A stretch of DNA of 64,000 nucleotides from Bacteroides sp. (GTDB lineage: Bacteria > Bacillota > Clostridia > Lachnospirales > Lachnospiraceae), in NCBI GenBank assembly GCA_023666705.1, contig JAMPBO010000011.1, positions 1-64,000 on the forward strand. Direction: 5' to 3'. A model generated the notes under the pieces. It was not told the DNA's origin, searched no databases, and saw only the letters and a program-made list of their open reading frames with translations. The stretch's first letter is position 1. Each line of letters starts with the position of its first letter. The position numbers and the translations under genes were made by a program. Below, in pieces: positions 8,997-17,354 of the stretch.

Positions 8997-10646
8997 CTAT
9001 AATTCCATCATCCGCAAATGTGGATATTGTGCCACTCCTTGTTCTTTATTGTCTGTCTTAGATTGTTGGTAAATATCATTAATCTCTGTCTGTGCCTCAT
9101 TCAGCCTTCGGTAAATATCGTCCAGCTCTGTATTTTCATCACCAAGCCGCTGATACCTTCCATCAAGTTCTGCATCATCATCCAGCCTTCGGTAAATACC
9201 ATCAAATTCTATATCTTCATCCAGCCGTTGATAAATTCCATCGAATTCCGTATCATTATCATCTGCTTTAAAATATCTTCTTTCACTTCCTGTATCATAC
9301 AGTTCCCGATAATCCCTGATGCCGTCTAAGTTTGGATAAATCTTCTCAAACATTGTATCATCAAACCTTCGGTACTCCTTCTCAGGGTTAACGGCTTCGT
9401 TTGATGGCTTGTAAGCCTCCTTTGTTGCTGCCTCTTCCGATTTTCCGTAGATGTCTCCAAGGTCATCACCCGACTGGCGGTAATCCCCACGAACACCTGC
9501 CCCGTCAGATTTTGGATACTCCTCCTCAAACCATATGTCATCATCGTCCAGCTCACGGTAGCTTTCTTCCGCACCCCGATAATGGCTGTCAAATTTTATA
9601 TCCTCGTCACTGAGCTCCCGATAATTTCCATCCGCTGCAAAGTCATCCCATTCCTGGGTGCTTTCTCCAAAATCCATACCGCCATCAGGGTTCCATGTAT
9701 CCTCGTCAACCCTCATATCATTATCTGATTTTGGGCTTTCCCCACTGACGTTACCATCATAATCCGAAGCTTGTTCTGCTTCCTCAAAATTCCTTTCATT
9801 ATCTGCGTTTGGATTTGGGGGTGTTTCTTCAAAACCCATTTCATCATTTGGCTTTGGGTCTACTTCCCCGAAATTCATGTCATTATTTACGTTTGGGGGC
9901 GTTTCTTCAAAATCCATTTCATCATTTGGCTTTGGGTCTGCTTCCCCGAAATTCATGTCACCATTTGGTTCTTGATGTTCTCCCTCGAAACCATCATCAT
10001 CCCTTAAAGCGTCCCGCTCAAGCTTTCTATGATTTTTCTGGGATTTAATTTCATCTTCAAGCTTCTGGTACTCATTTCCGAACTCTGCATATTCTGCATC
10101 AACAGCCGCCCGACTCTCCTCAAGGCGTTTCTGCATTTCATTTAATATTTCAATTGATTCATCCTGTGATTTTGCATTTGCCGATGCCATCTGTGCAAGA
10201 AGGACAGCAATTCTTTCATTGCTGTTAACCATCTTGGTGGTATTGTCCATGTCCTTTTTAATAAACAGCTTTGCCAACAGCTTATCCTGCTCCATAAGCT
10301 GCTCTGCCATTCTTTCATTTTCGTCCTTCATGTCAAGCACGACATCAATAATGGCTGACATACTCTGTCCTCTTGATATTTCCTCACGCTTTGCAACAGA
10401 GTATATTCCTTTTTCAACCTTTGTCAGCTCATTTTGCTTATCAATATTAATAGAAACAACTTCATCAACCTTTGCAAGAATTCCGTCAACAAGAAAATAG
10501 GTGTCCACAATAACAATGAGTGAAACAGCTATAATAAGCTCTATGTTAGAAGCCGCTGCAAATATTAAATACATATCAACCAAAAAAGCTGCAACAAATG
10601 CAACTGCACTAATTGTAAGTATTGATTGCGATCTGCCCGATTTCAT
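8997..10646 (-). CDS. Membrane protein with coiled coil and long acidic repeat tail
   Basis: I do not recognise this 549-residue protein. It has two N-terminal membrane helices (residues about 7-27 and 32-54), a coiled-coil-like stretch (about 60-215) and then over 300 residues of acidic low-complexity sequence. Two repeat types are visible: a PKPNDEMDFEETPP / NNDMNFGE unit repeated at about 230-300, and a C-terminal series of DGIYRRLDDD-like units (DGIYQRLDE, DGRYQRLGD, DDIYRRLNE). The DNA of the first repeat is itself nearly identical (around 9800-9965), so it is recent and may vary in copy number. GGAGGG precedes the ATG. A scaffold or membrane tether is plausible, but nothing shows its role. 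Confidence 0.7.
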   Translation of the reverse strand: MKSGRSQSILTISAVAFVAAFLVDMYLIFAAASNIELIIAVSLIVIVDTYFLVDGILAKVDEVVSINIDKQNELTKVEKGIYSVAKREEISRGQSMSAIIDVVLDMKDENERMAEQLMEQDKLLAKLFIKKDMDNTTKMVNSNERIAVLLAQMASANAKSQDESIEILNEMQKRLEESRAAVDAEYAEFGNEYQKLEDEIKSQKNHRKLERDALRDDDGFEGEHQEPNGDMNFGEADPKPNDEMDFEETPPNVNNDMNFGEVDPKPNDEMGFEETPPNPNADNERNFEEAEQASDYDGNVSGESPKSDNDMRVDEDTWNPDGGMDFGESTQEWDDFAADGNYRELSDEDIKFDSHYRGAEESYRELDDDDIWFEEEYPKSDGAGVRGDYRQSGDDLGDIYGKSEEAATKEAYKPSNEAVNPEKEYRRFDDTMFEKIYPNLDGIRDYRELYDTGSERRYFKADDNDTEFDGIYQRLDEDIEFDGIYRRLDDDAELDGRYQRLGDENTELDDIYRRLNEAQTEINDIYQQSKTDNKEQGVAQYPHLRMMEL

Positions 10647-10815
10647 CTGTACCCTCCGAATTCAGAGTTGTAGCAACTCTTCCTATTTAAATAAAACTAA
10701 TACTACAAATAATATCACAACCAGCTTAATTTTGCAATAAGTGCGTGAATGGTGGAATTTTCCCTTTTCGATAAACTGCACGATGTTTATAGAATAAGTT
10801 CATATTTATGGATTA

Positions 10816-10855
10816 CAATCCCAAAACTTTTTAATTTTCATAAGTTTTGGGATTG
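10816..10855. repeat. Perfect 14-base inverted repeat
   Basis: CAATCCCAAAACTT (10816-10829) and its exact complement (10842-10855) flank a 12-base loop. It lies between the stop of the XRE regulator gene and the start of the next minus-strand gene. Both flanks lack a proper T-run, so it is a weak terminator candidate or a structured leader. Confidence 0.6.
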
Positions 10856-10899
10856 CATATCAGTAATATATACCGTAGATTTCGGCAAAGATTCATTTT

Positions 10900-11775
10900 C
10901 TATTTCAAATCTACAACCAGCTCCGAAAATATTCCCGAAGCACTAAGCTCGTTTTCACCATCCGCAGTATTTTCATACTCTATGGCTGTATTTTCTTTCA
11001 CATAATAAACATTACATTTCCGCCCTCTGTTTGTAACATTTACCATATTTTCTTCCGGAATATGAACAATTGCTTTTGCTTTCCACTGGTTGATGTCCAA
11101 TCTTCCCGTAATTTTATCAATGGTAATATCGTAATTTGTTTTTGCAGTAAATTCCAGACTGCCACTGCTATCCGAAATCAGAACCTGCTCCGCATCACCA
11201 TCATATTCCAGCCGACGCAGGTGAAGGTTCTTTATCACAAGAAGCTTAACAGAAGCTGCAATCTCACAATGATCCGAATATTTTTCAGGAAGAATAATCT
11301 CAACCGTCAGGGAATCCTCCACCTCGTAGCGGCTTAGCTTATTCTTGTTCAGGCAATTGACATCCAGCTTGTTTTTCTTCTCGTCCAATTTTATTTTAAA
11401 CATTGTACCTAAATCTTCAAACGTTTCCGAGGACAGCTTGATATGGAGCTTTTCGTCTTTCCCCGATGACAGTATGATTGTAGCGGCGTCTCCGATATTA
11501 ACGTCAAAATGCTTCTCACAATCAATATCATAAATGGTTTCGCTGATATAAACCTGTGTATCCTGTTTTTGCCGTGCCGCAGTGTCACGAAGCAACTCAT
11601 CTAAAGAAGTTTTAAAAATTTCTGCTATGATTACCATATTTTCAACATCTGGTAAGCCCTTTCCCGTCTCCCATTTTGTGATAGCCTGCCTTGATACTCC
11701 GATTTTCTCGGCAAGCTGCTCCTGTGACAAGCCTTTATTTTTTCTTATTTCTTTTAATTTTTCAGAAAAATCCAT
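10900..11775 (-). CDS. XRE-family regulator with DUF4097-like beta domain
   Basis: Residues 5-60 are a helix-turn-helix of the XRE family (GLSQEQLAEKIGVSRQAITKWE). The rest, about 220 residues, is beta-strand rich (SGSLEFTAKTNYDITIDKITG) and resembles the DUF4097 beta-helix domains found in putative adhesin-like and regulatory proteins. AGGAGG precedes two adjacent ATG codons; I chose the second (11775) for better spacing. It is the last gene of a minus-strand operon with an ABC ATPase and permease (8-base gap), so it probably regulates that transporter, perhaps through the palindrome at 14852. Confidence 0.8.
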   Translation of the reverse strand: MDFSEKLKEIRKNKGLSQEQLAEKIGVSRQAITKWETGKGLPDVENMVIIAEIFKTSLDELLRDTAARQKQDTQVYISETIYDIDCEKHFDVNIGDAATIILSSGKDEKLHIKLSSETFEDLGTMFKIKLDEKKNKLDVNCLNKNKLSRYEVEDSLTVEIILPEKYSDHCEIAASVKLLVIKNLHLRRLEYDGDAEQVLISDSSGSLEFTAKTNYDITIDKITGRLDINQWKAKAIVHIPEENMVNVTNRGRKCNVYYVKENTAIEYENTADGENELSASGIFSELVVDLK

Positions 11776-11786
11776 CATAAACCTCC

Positions 11787-14030
11787 CTATTCCTTCAAAA
11801 GAGAATACGCTGTAATTTTTTTAATCGGAGCTGCCAAAAGTACGCTGATTAAAAATGATACGGCAGTAAACATAACTGCAAATGCAAGCAATATCCAAAT
11901 CGATACTTCAAAATAATTTTTTATGGCTCCAATCTGGCTCAAAATAAACTGATTCATTACAGGAAGATACCACACTCCTGCTACCGCTGCCAAAGCGGAG
12001 GACACAGCCACAACAGGTATAAAACGGGCTGCCGTCATTAAGGTAAGCTGCCTGCTTGTATAGCCGATTGCTTTATATATACCAAATTCCTGTTTGCGTC
12101 TGGTAATCATGGAATTGATAATTACATACAGCACAAGCAGTACCATCAGAACAGAAATTATAAATAAAGCAACTACCACAACAGAAACAATACCCGCATA
12201 CATTGTTCTGCCATTTTCATTTAACTGTTCATAATTTATGGAAGATGCAATCAAGGAATCATGAGCTTCCTCATACTCCTCTATAAACGCTTCCGCTTCT
12301 TTCTCATGCAGATAAACATTGACCGTGTTTATCGTTCCATCAATTCTTTCATATCCCTCACTTGTAAGCTCACATACCTTTCCTGCATTATTGACACTTT
12401 GGGTGTAACCGCTTACTACATAGACGGCTGATTTATCAGAGGAAGTAATCTCTATCTCACTGCCAATTGGGTAATCATCTGCAAGCATATTTCCCACTGC
12501 AATCTCGCTTTCATCAGCAGGATTTCGTCCCTCATAACATATATCATTTGTTACCTTTTCAAAATCTTCACACACAAAGGCAGTCAAACTTCCATCTGCA
12601 TAGCTCAAAGGTACCGAAGCGTATTCCAAAATAAGCTCTACCCGGCTGTCCTTTTGAAGAAGCTCCGTAATTTCCGGCATTTTGTCATCCTGCACCGTGA
12701 AAATAACGGAAGGTGCTTCTTCTGAAAGCGTCTTCATAAAATTATCAGGCTTGATACTCACATTGTAAAGAAGCCCGCCTGCAAAGGATAGCAGTACCAT
12801 TATACCAATTGACAAAACGGACAACAATATATTTTGTCCTGCTCCCCCATTTCCTTTGCTTCCTCTTATGGCACCCATCGGGTTTAATTTATATATTTTC
12901 ACTGCAGAAAGATAAGCAAACAAAACGATTGCAGCTACAAGTATTGCTACCACGATTAACAACGCAACTCCGTCAAAGACAGGCGTATAAGTAAATCCTG
13001 ACTGAATTGCCAGAACTGCCGCCACAAAAGGCAGGACTGCATAAGATAATGCTGTACCGATTGCCGAGGAAATGATACCTACCAATGTATACGGCAGGGT
13101 AACGGAACAAATAATCATATTACTTGTATAACCAATCGCTTTTAAAACCCCCATTTGTGCCAGCTCATCCTCAATTGTACTGCGTATCCGGAAGCTGCTA
13201 AGGAAAATGCTGACTGCCAAAATAATTACCGCAAGTGCCAGAAAAATAACAATAAGCAGGGTACATACCATCGTTCTGGTCTGCTTACTGGCATCCCTGT
13301 CATTGATATTTAATGCCGCAATTCCCTTATCACTTAAAATGTCCGTTATGGCATTTTTAATTTGGAGCAAATCAGCAGTATCCGTAACTTTTAATGAATA
13401 CTCTGCAATGACACGTTCCTTGTGTGCATCCGCAAATTTTTCATAAGCGGCAGACGGAAAATATCCGCCAATTAGTCCGGTACCATAATTTCCATATTGC
13501 ATTTCTGATACAATTCCGCCGACTGTATAAGTATAATCCTTGCCATCAACAGAATAGGTAATATCGCCATCTTTGGCAAACCCACCCAGTTCCTTCATAT
13601 ACAATGGGATATAAACCGTGTTTTCATTTTTGCTTTGATATTCTGAAACATCAAGCTGATTTATGGTTCTTGTGTCGTCAAGATTATAAAAAACCGTATT
13701 CATGTCAAAATCGGAATCCGCAAATTCACGAACTGTCGCAGAAACAAATACGCCATCATGCCGTTCAACTTCCAATACTCCATTTATTTTCCCAACCTCA
13801 TCAATGATTTCACTATCATCCTGAAGTGAAGGGATAATAAAATTAATATCAGCTGTATCAAGCTCATCAAACCGGCTGTCATAAGCACTGAATGTCTGAA
13901 ACGCAAGCACAAGTGCAATATTCATAATAAACGCTGTCAGACAAATGATAAAACCAAAGGAAAAATACTGCCCTTTTGTTTTTTTCAGATTATGTATGAT
14001 AAGTGCTACTATTTTGTTCAATCCTACCAC
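11787..14030 (-). CDS. FtsX/MacB-type ABC transporter permease
   Basis: The 747-residue permease has two FtsX domains. A first membrane helix (about 20-45) precedes an extracytoplasmic loop of about 200 residues; then three helices around 250-400, another extracytoplasmic part, and three or four helices at about 620-745. Segments such as LAQMGVLKAIGYTS and RKQEFGIYKAIGYTSRQ are the coupling motifs repeated in each half. Such pairs (YknYZ, BceAB, MacB-like) export or remove peptides, lipids or antimicrobials. It overlaps the ATPase stop by seven bases. The start may be GTG at 14030 or TTG at 14021 (LNKIVALI); neither has a strong ribosome site, so translational coupling is likely. Confidence 0.88.
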   Translation of the reverse strand: MVGLNKIVALIIHNLKKTKGQYFSFGFIICLTAFIMNIALVLAFQTFSAYDSRFDELDTADINFIIPSLQDDSEIIDEVGKINGVLEVERHDGVFVSATVREFADSDFDMNTVFYNLDDTRTINQLDVSEYQSKNENTVYIPLYMKELGGFAKDGDITYSVDGKDYTYTVGGIVSEMQYGNYGTGLIGGYFPSAAYEKFADAHKERVIAEYSLKVTDTADLLQIKNAITDILSDKGIAALNINDRDASKQTRTMVCTLLIVIFLALAVIILAVSIFLSSFRIRSTIEDELAQMGVLKAIGYTSNMIICSVTLPYTLVGIISSAIGTALSYAVLPFVAAVLAIQSGFTYTPVFDGVALLIVVAILVAAIVLFAYLSAVKIYKLNPMGAIRGSKGNGGAGQNILLSVLSIGIMVLLSFAGGLLYNVSIKPDNFMKTLSEEAPSVIFTVQDDKMPEITELLQKDSRVELILEYASVPLSYADGSLTAFVCEDFEKVTNDICYEGRNPADESEIAVGNMLADDYPIGSEIEITSSDKSAVYVVSGYTQSVNNAGKVCELTSEGYERIDGTINTVNVYLHEKEAEAFIEEYEEAHDSLIASSINYEQLNENGRTMYAGIVSVVVVALFIISVLMVLLVLYVIINSMITRRKQEFGIYKAIGYTSRQLTLMTAARFIPVVAVSSALAAVAGVWYLPVMNQFILSQIGAIKNYFEVSIWILLAFAVMFTAVSFLISVLLAAPIKKITAYSLLKE

Positions 14031-14785
14031 CCCATTTCAGAAATGAATTTTTCAAATCTTTCTGTTCTTTCGGTGTTATCCGGGGAAAATTTTCCCAAAT
14101 CGCACTCACCATAAATTTCACCATCTTTAATATAAAGAATACGGTTGCCCCTTAAAGCTGATTTTTTGTCATGCGTAACCATGACTATACTCTGTCCCTT
14201 CTCATGAAGCGAACTGAAAACATCAAGAACCGCCGTTCCATTTGCTGAATTTAATGCTCCTGTCGGCTCATCGGCAAACAGTACGTTCGGATTATTGATG
14301 ACTGCTCTCACAATACCCGCCCTTTGTGCTTCACCGCCAGAAATCTGGGATGGTGTTTTCTTCCATGTGGCTTCCGGAATATTTACCAGAGAAAAAAGCT
14401 CCTTTGCACGCTCCCTGATGTCTTCCTTGTTTTTGCTTGTAAGCACACCAGCTACAACAACGTTATCCATAAGGCTCATTTTATCAATCAAATAGATCTG
14501 CTGAAACACGAATCCACACTGACCCCGCCGAAAAACTGCCAGCTTGTCGCTATCCAGCTTTGTAATGTCTGTACCGTCAAAATCAATTTGTCCACCATTC
14601 GGCTTATCCATTCCCGATAAGGAATACATTAAAGTAGATTTTCCTGCTCCCGATGAACCCATAATCACCGTGAAATCCCCTTTGTAAATATCAATGTTCA
14701 AATCCGTGTAAATCGTCTGGATATTTTCTTTTTCGCCAAAAGCTTTTTTTAAGTGCTTTGCCGATATAACCGTCTCTTTACTCAT
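14024..14785 (-). CDS. ABC transporter ATPase, MacB/LolD type
   Basis: This 253-residue ATPase energises the permease encoded immediately downstream. It shows Walker A GSSGAGKST (about 43-51), the Q-loop FVFQQIYL, signature ISGGEAQRAGIVRA, Walker B VLFADEPTGALNS and a switch His in MVTHDKKSA. It is the first gene of the three-gene operon with the XRE regulator. GAAAGGCGG lies about eight bases before the ATG. The palindrome upstream suggests regulation by a DNA-binding dimer. Confidence 0.93.
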   Translation of the reverse strand: MSKETVISAKHLKKAFGEKENIQTIYTDLNIDIYKGDFTVIMGSSGAGKSTLMYSLSGMDKPNGGQIDFDGTDITKLDSDKLAVFRRGQCGFVFQQIYLIDKMSLMDNVVVAGVLTSKNKEDIRERAKELFSLVNIPEATWKKTPSQISGGEAQRAGIVRAVINNPNVLFADEPTGALNSANGTAVLDVFSSLHEKGQSIVMVTHDKKSALRGNRILYIKDGEIYGECDLGKFSPDNTERTERFEKFISEMGW

Positions 14786-14836
14786 AACGTAACCGCCTTT
14801 CCTTTTTCATAATGCCAGCATACTGTAAAAGACGGA

Positions 14837-14863
14837 GTTGTACTACCAACAGTTGTATACAAC
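14837..14863. promoter_or_regulatory. Palindromic operator candidate upstream of the ABC operon
   Basis: GTTGTATACAAC (14852-14863) is a perfect 12-base palindrome, and a related imperfect dyad GTTGTACTACCAAC (14837-14850) lies next to it. They sit about 55-80 bases before the ATPase start, on the promoter side. The adjacent XRE regulator is the obvious candidate to bind them, which is an inference. Confidence 0.5.
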
Positions 14864-15025
14864 GGATTGTTTTTATGCTACTTTCCGTTGCATACCCATT
14901 TCTTTACGATTAATCCTAAATTGTTTAAGCTTTCCTCTTCTGTTTTCAAACTTAAGGTCGCAAATTGTGACTTCGGATTTTAAGAATAACAATCTTTTAC
15001 TAACGAAAAAATTCGGCTGGTAATC

Positions 15026-15055
15026 TTGAAAATTATAGCGCACAGCTCTATAATT
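15026..15055 (+). promoter_or_regulatory. Promoter of the cytosine methyltransferase gene with overlapping dyad
   Basis: TTGAAA (15026-15031), a 17-base spacer and TATAAT (15049-15054) form a near-consensus promoter. AATTATAG (15031-15038) and CTATAATT (15048-15055) form a perfect inverted repeat across the spacer and -10 box, so a bound dimer would block transcription. Autoregulation by the methyltransferase or by another factor is possible. Confidence 0.65.
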
Positions 15056-15078
15056 AAAACAATTAAGGAGTAGGCTAC

Positions 15079-16068
15079 ATGATAAATATTAAACAAAAAT
15101 CTTTAACAGGTTATACTTTTATAGATTTATTTGCTGGACTTGGTGGTTTTAGAATTGCATTGGAATCCTTAGGTGCAAAATGTGTATATTCAAACGACTG
15201 GGATACTCCGGTTCAAAAAGTATATGCTGATAATTTTGGTGATACTCCCGAAGGAGATATCACTCAGGTAAATGAAAACACAATACCCGACCATGATATT
15301 TTATGTGCCGGTTTTCCTTGTCAGGCTTTTTCTATAAGTGGTAAACAAAGAGGGTTTCAAGATAGCCGTGGAACATTATTTTTTGATGTTGCAAGAATTG
15401 TCAAAGAAAAAAACCCAAAAGTTGTATTCATGGAAAATGTAAAAAATTTTGCAACCCATGACAATGGGCATACATTGGAAGTTGTAAAAGGAACTATGGA
15501 GGAGCTGGGGTATGTATTTTATCAGAAAGTTCTCAATGCTGTTGATTATGGTGTTCCACAAAACCGTGAAAGAATTTATATGGTATGTTTTAGAAATGAT
15601 CTTGCTATCGACTCGTTTGAGTATCCTAAATCATTCCCTCTTACCCGCCATGTAGAAGACCTTCTTCTTGAAGACGAAAATATTGTGAAAGATTTATATA
15701 TCGAACGCCCAGACACTTATTTTAATGGAGTTGTGGATAATAAATATAGCAACAAATCTATAAGATTGGGAATCGTTAACAAAGGAGGGCAAGGAGAAAG
15801 AATTTATAGCACAAAAGGTATTGCAATTACCCTTTCAGCGTACGGTGGAGGTGTTTTTGCGAAAACAGGCGGCTATTTGATTAATGGAAAAACAAGAAAA
15901 TTGCATCCACGAGAATGTGCTAGAATTATGGGTTATCCTGACTCCTATAAAATTTGTAAGAATGCCAATCAGGCATATAAGCAATTTGGTAATTCTGTGG
16001 TTATTGACGTCTTACAACTTATTGCTATAAATATTGGAAAAGTTATGGAGAAAAAGTGCAATGAATGA
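15079..16068 (+). CDS. DNA (cytosine-5)-methyltransferase of a type II R-M system
   Basis: The 329-residue enzyme transfers a methyl group from SAM to C5 of cytosine in its recognition site. Motif I FIDLFAGLGGFRIA (about 14-27), motif IV GFPCQAFS with catalytic Cys81, motif VI FMENVKN, motif VIII QNRERIYMV and motif X FGNSVVIDV are all present in order. The variable region before motif IX is short, so the recognition site is probably a simple palindrome, but its sequence cannot be read from the protein. AAGGAG precedes the ATG. It converges on the predicted endonuclease gene. Confidence 0.95.
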   Translation: MINIKQKSLTGYTFIDLFAGLGGFRIALESLGAKCVYSNDWDTPVQKVYADNFGDTPEGDITQVNENTIPDHDILCAGFPCQAFSISGKQRGFQDSRGTLFFDVARIVKEKNPKVVFMENVKNFATHDNGHTLEVVKGTMEELGYVFYQKVLNAVDYGVPQNRERIYMVCFRNDLAIDSFEYPKSFPLTRHVEDLLLEDENIVKDLYIERPDTYFNGVVDNKYSNKSIRLGIVNKGGQGERIYSTKGIAITLSAYGGGVFAKTGGYLINGKTRKLHPRECARIMGYPDSYKICKNANQAYKQFGNSVVIDVLQLIAINIGKVMEKKCNE

Positions 16069-16222
16069 GGTAGAATTTAGAAATTGGCTTGTCAATAAGG
16101 GATTGAATGAAAATATGAAAAGCTTCCCTGATGTTACATTTCCGATTGGAAAGTATTATATGAGTACATATCGTCATTCATTAAAGCTGTATGTTATTTT
16201 CTGTGAAGAAACACTACAATAA
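16061..16222 (+). CDS. Small protein overlapping the methyltransferase stop
   Basis: A 53-residue frame (MNEVEFRNWLVNKGL start) begins within the last codons of the methyltransferase gene, an overlap of eight bases that would couple translation; ATGGAG lies about ten bases upstream. Its stop overlaps the end of the convergent endonuclease gene by nine bases. It has no recognised domain. It may be an accessory protein of the R-M system or the truncated head of a longer gene. Confidence 0.45.
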   Translation: MNEVEFRNWLVNKGLNENMKSFPDVTFPIGKYYMSTYRHSLKLYVIFCEETLQ

Positions 16223-17023
16223 TTCAGTTTTAAATTGTACAAGGTCTGCTGCAACTTGTTCCTGTTTTACGTTAATAGTAAAAATAACATTTTTATTTCT
16301 AGTATTTGAAAGCTGTTTGACTTCAAAGTTTCCTACTGTCTCCTGCGGTGATAAATAATAGGTATAATTACCGAGTTCGAAACGAACTTTAGAGAGGCTC
16401 GAAGGTGCATTAACAAACAACTTTTTCTTTCTGTTAATAGTCTGCTTATAAATATCGGTAATGCCGTAGCGTTGACTCAATGCATCAATTACAGCATCAA
16501 CGTATTTTCCAGATGGTTCACTGGAACCACTTTTTTTAATCCTGAAACTAGCAGTCACCTCAAAATACTGACCAAATTTATCAATAGGACAAATAAGCAT
16601 ATTTCTTCTTTTGCTAATAACATATTTTACATTTTTCTCTTTGTAATGACCAATAATCCATTGTGTAAAAACATCAGAATCTATATCAAGCGTTTCACCT
16701 GCAGTTCCAGCTGAATTAAAACGATCATAATCTGCATTCATGTATGCGATCATAATTTCTGTCATTTTATTAGGTACACTTTTGTTTCGTGGTGAGAATA
16801 TAAAAGTTCTAGTACTATCATTAGGTAATAAAACGAATTGTCCTGATTGGGCAGCAGTATCCTTTGCTTCAATGAAAAATTTAGAACATCCATTAAGGAT
16901 TACTTCAATATCTGATCCTGTTGAATCCGCCGTATCGTGATGAATAAATTTTACATTATTGTTTTCATAGTTCCTTTTTAAGTATGCTAAGCTTTCTAAT
17001 TCAAATTTTTCTCCTGGTTTCAT
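16214..17023 (-). CDS. Predicted type II restriction endonuclease, PD-(D/E)XK fold
   Basis: I do not recognise the family, but position and motif support an endonuclease. The 269-residue product contains GSDIEV (Asp38) followed by FFIEAKD (Glu52, Lys54), the D...ExK catalytic arrangement of PD-(D/E)XK nucleases, with an upstream Glu8. The rest is basic and beta rich, with no membrane segments. It lies tail to tail with the methyltransferase, a frequent arrangement in type II systems. It would cut unmethylated DNA at the site protected by the partner enzyme. GGGGAA precedes the ATG. Codon use looks more AT-rich than in the housekeeping neighbours, as expected for an acquired cassette. Confidence 0.65.
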   Translation of the reverse strand: MKPGEKFELESLAYLKRNYENNNVKFIHHDTADSTGSDIEVILNGCSKFFIEAKDTAAQSGQFVLLPNDSTRTFIFSPRNKSVPNKMTEIMIAYMNADYDRFNSAGTAGETLDIDSDVFTQWIIGHYKEKNVKYVISKRRNMLICPIDKFGQYFEVTASFRIKKSGSSEPSGKYVDAVIDALSQRYGITDIYKQTINRKKKLFVNAPSSLSKVRFELGNYTYYLSPQETVGNFEVKQLSNTRNKNVIFTINVKQEQVAADLVQFKTELL

Positions 17024-17090
17024 TTTGAGTTCCCCGCTTTCATTTTTATCGGAGCATTAACAGAACTGCCATTTTGATTTGCAACCCCAG

Positions 17091-17133
17091 ATAAAAAATG
17101 CCGAAAACCCTGACACTCCAGTATTTTCGGCAT
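17091..17133 (-). terminator. Terminator downstream of tRNA-Arg
   Basis: ATGCCGAAAA (17098-17107) and TTTTCGGCAT (17124-17133) form a ten-base stem. Read on minus it follows the tRNA by about ten bases and is followed by TTTTTTAT. Confidence 0.85.
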
Positions 17134-17142
17134 TTCTTACAG

Positions 17143-17216
17143 CGTCGCTAAGAGGATTTGAACCTCCGGCCTACCGCTTAGGAGGCGGTCGCTCTATCCA
17201 GCTGAGCTATAGCGAC
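17143..17216 (-). tRNA. tRNA-Arg (anticodon CCT)
   Basis: On the minus strand the acceptor arms GTCGCTA/TAGCGAC pair, the D-arm AGCTCAGCTGGATAGAGC and T-arm CGGAGGTTCAAATCCTC are standard, and the seven-base anticodon loop CTCCTAA gives anticodon CCT, reading AGG. The discriminator base is G. CCA is not encoded. The 3' end faces the restriction-modification cassette. Confidence 0.95.
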
Positions 17217-17354
17217 ATATCATCAACCTTTATGTATTTTAAATTAATATATCCAAAAAGTAAATAGTAAATTAAAAAAACTGCTATAATATGTTATAAT
17301 TATTTTTAATTAAATTTCGAATCACTGATGTTCAAAAATCAGGAAGGAGTATAC

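Noticed and set aside
15079-17216. Mobile element integrated at tRNA-Arg
   Set aside because: The R-M cassette lies beside the tRNA 3' end, but no integrase and no repeat of the tRNA end was found on the far side.
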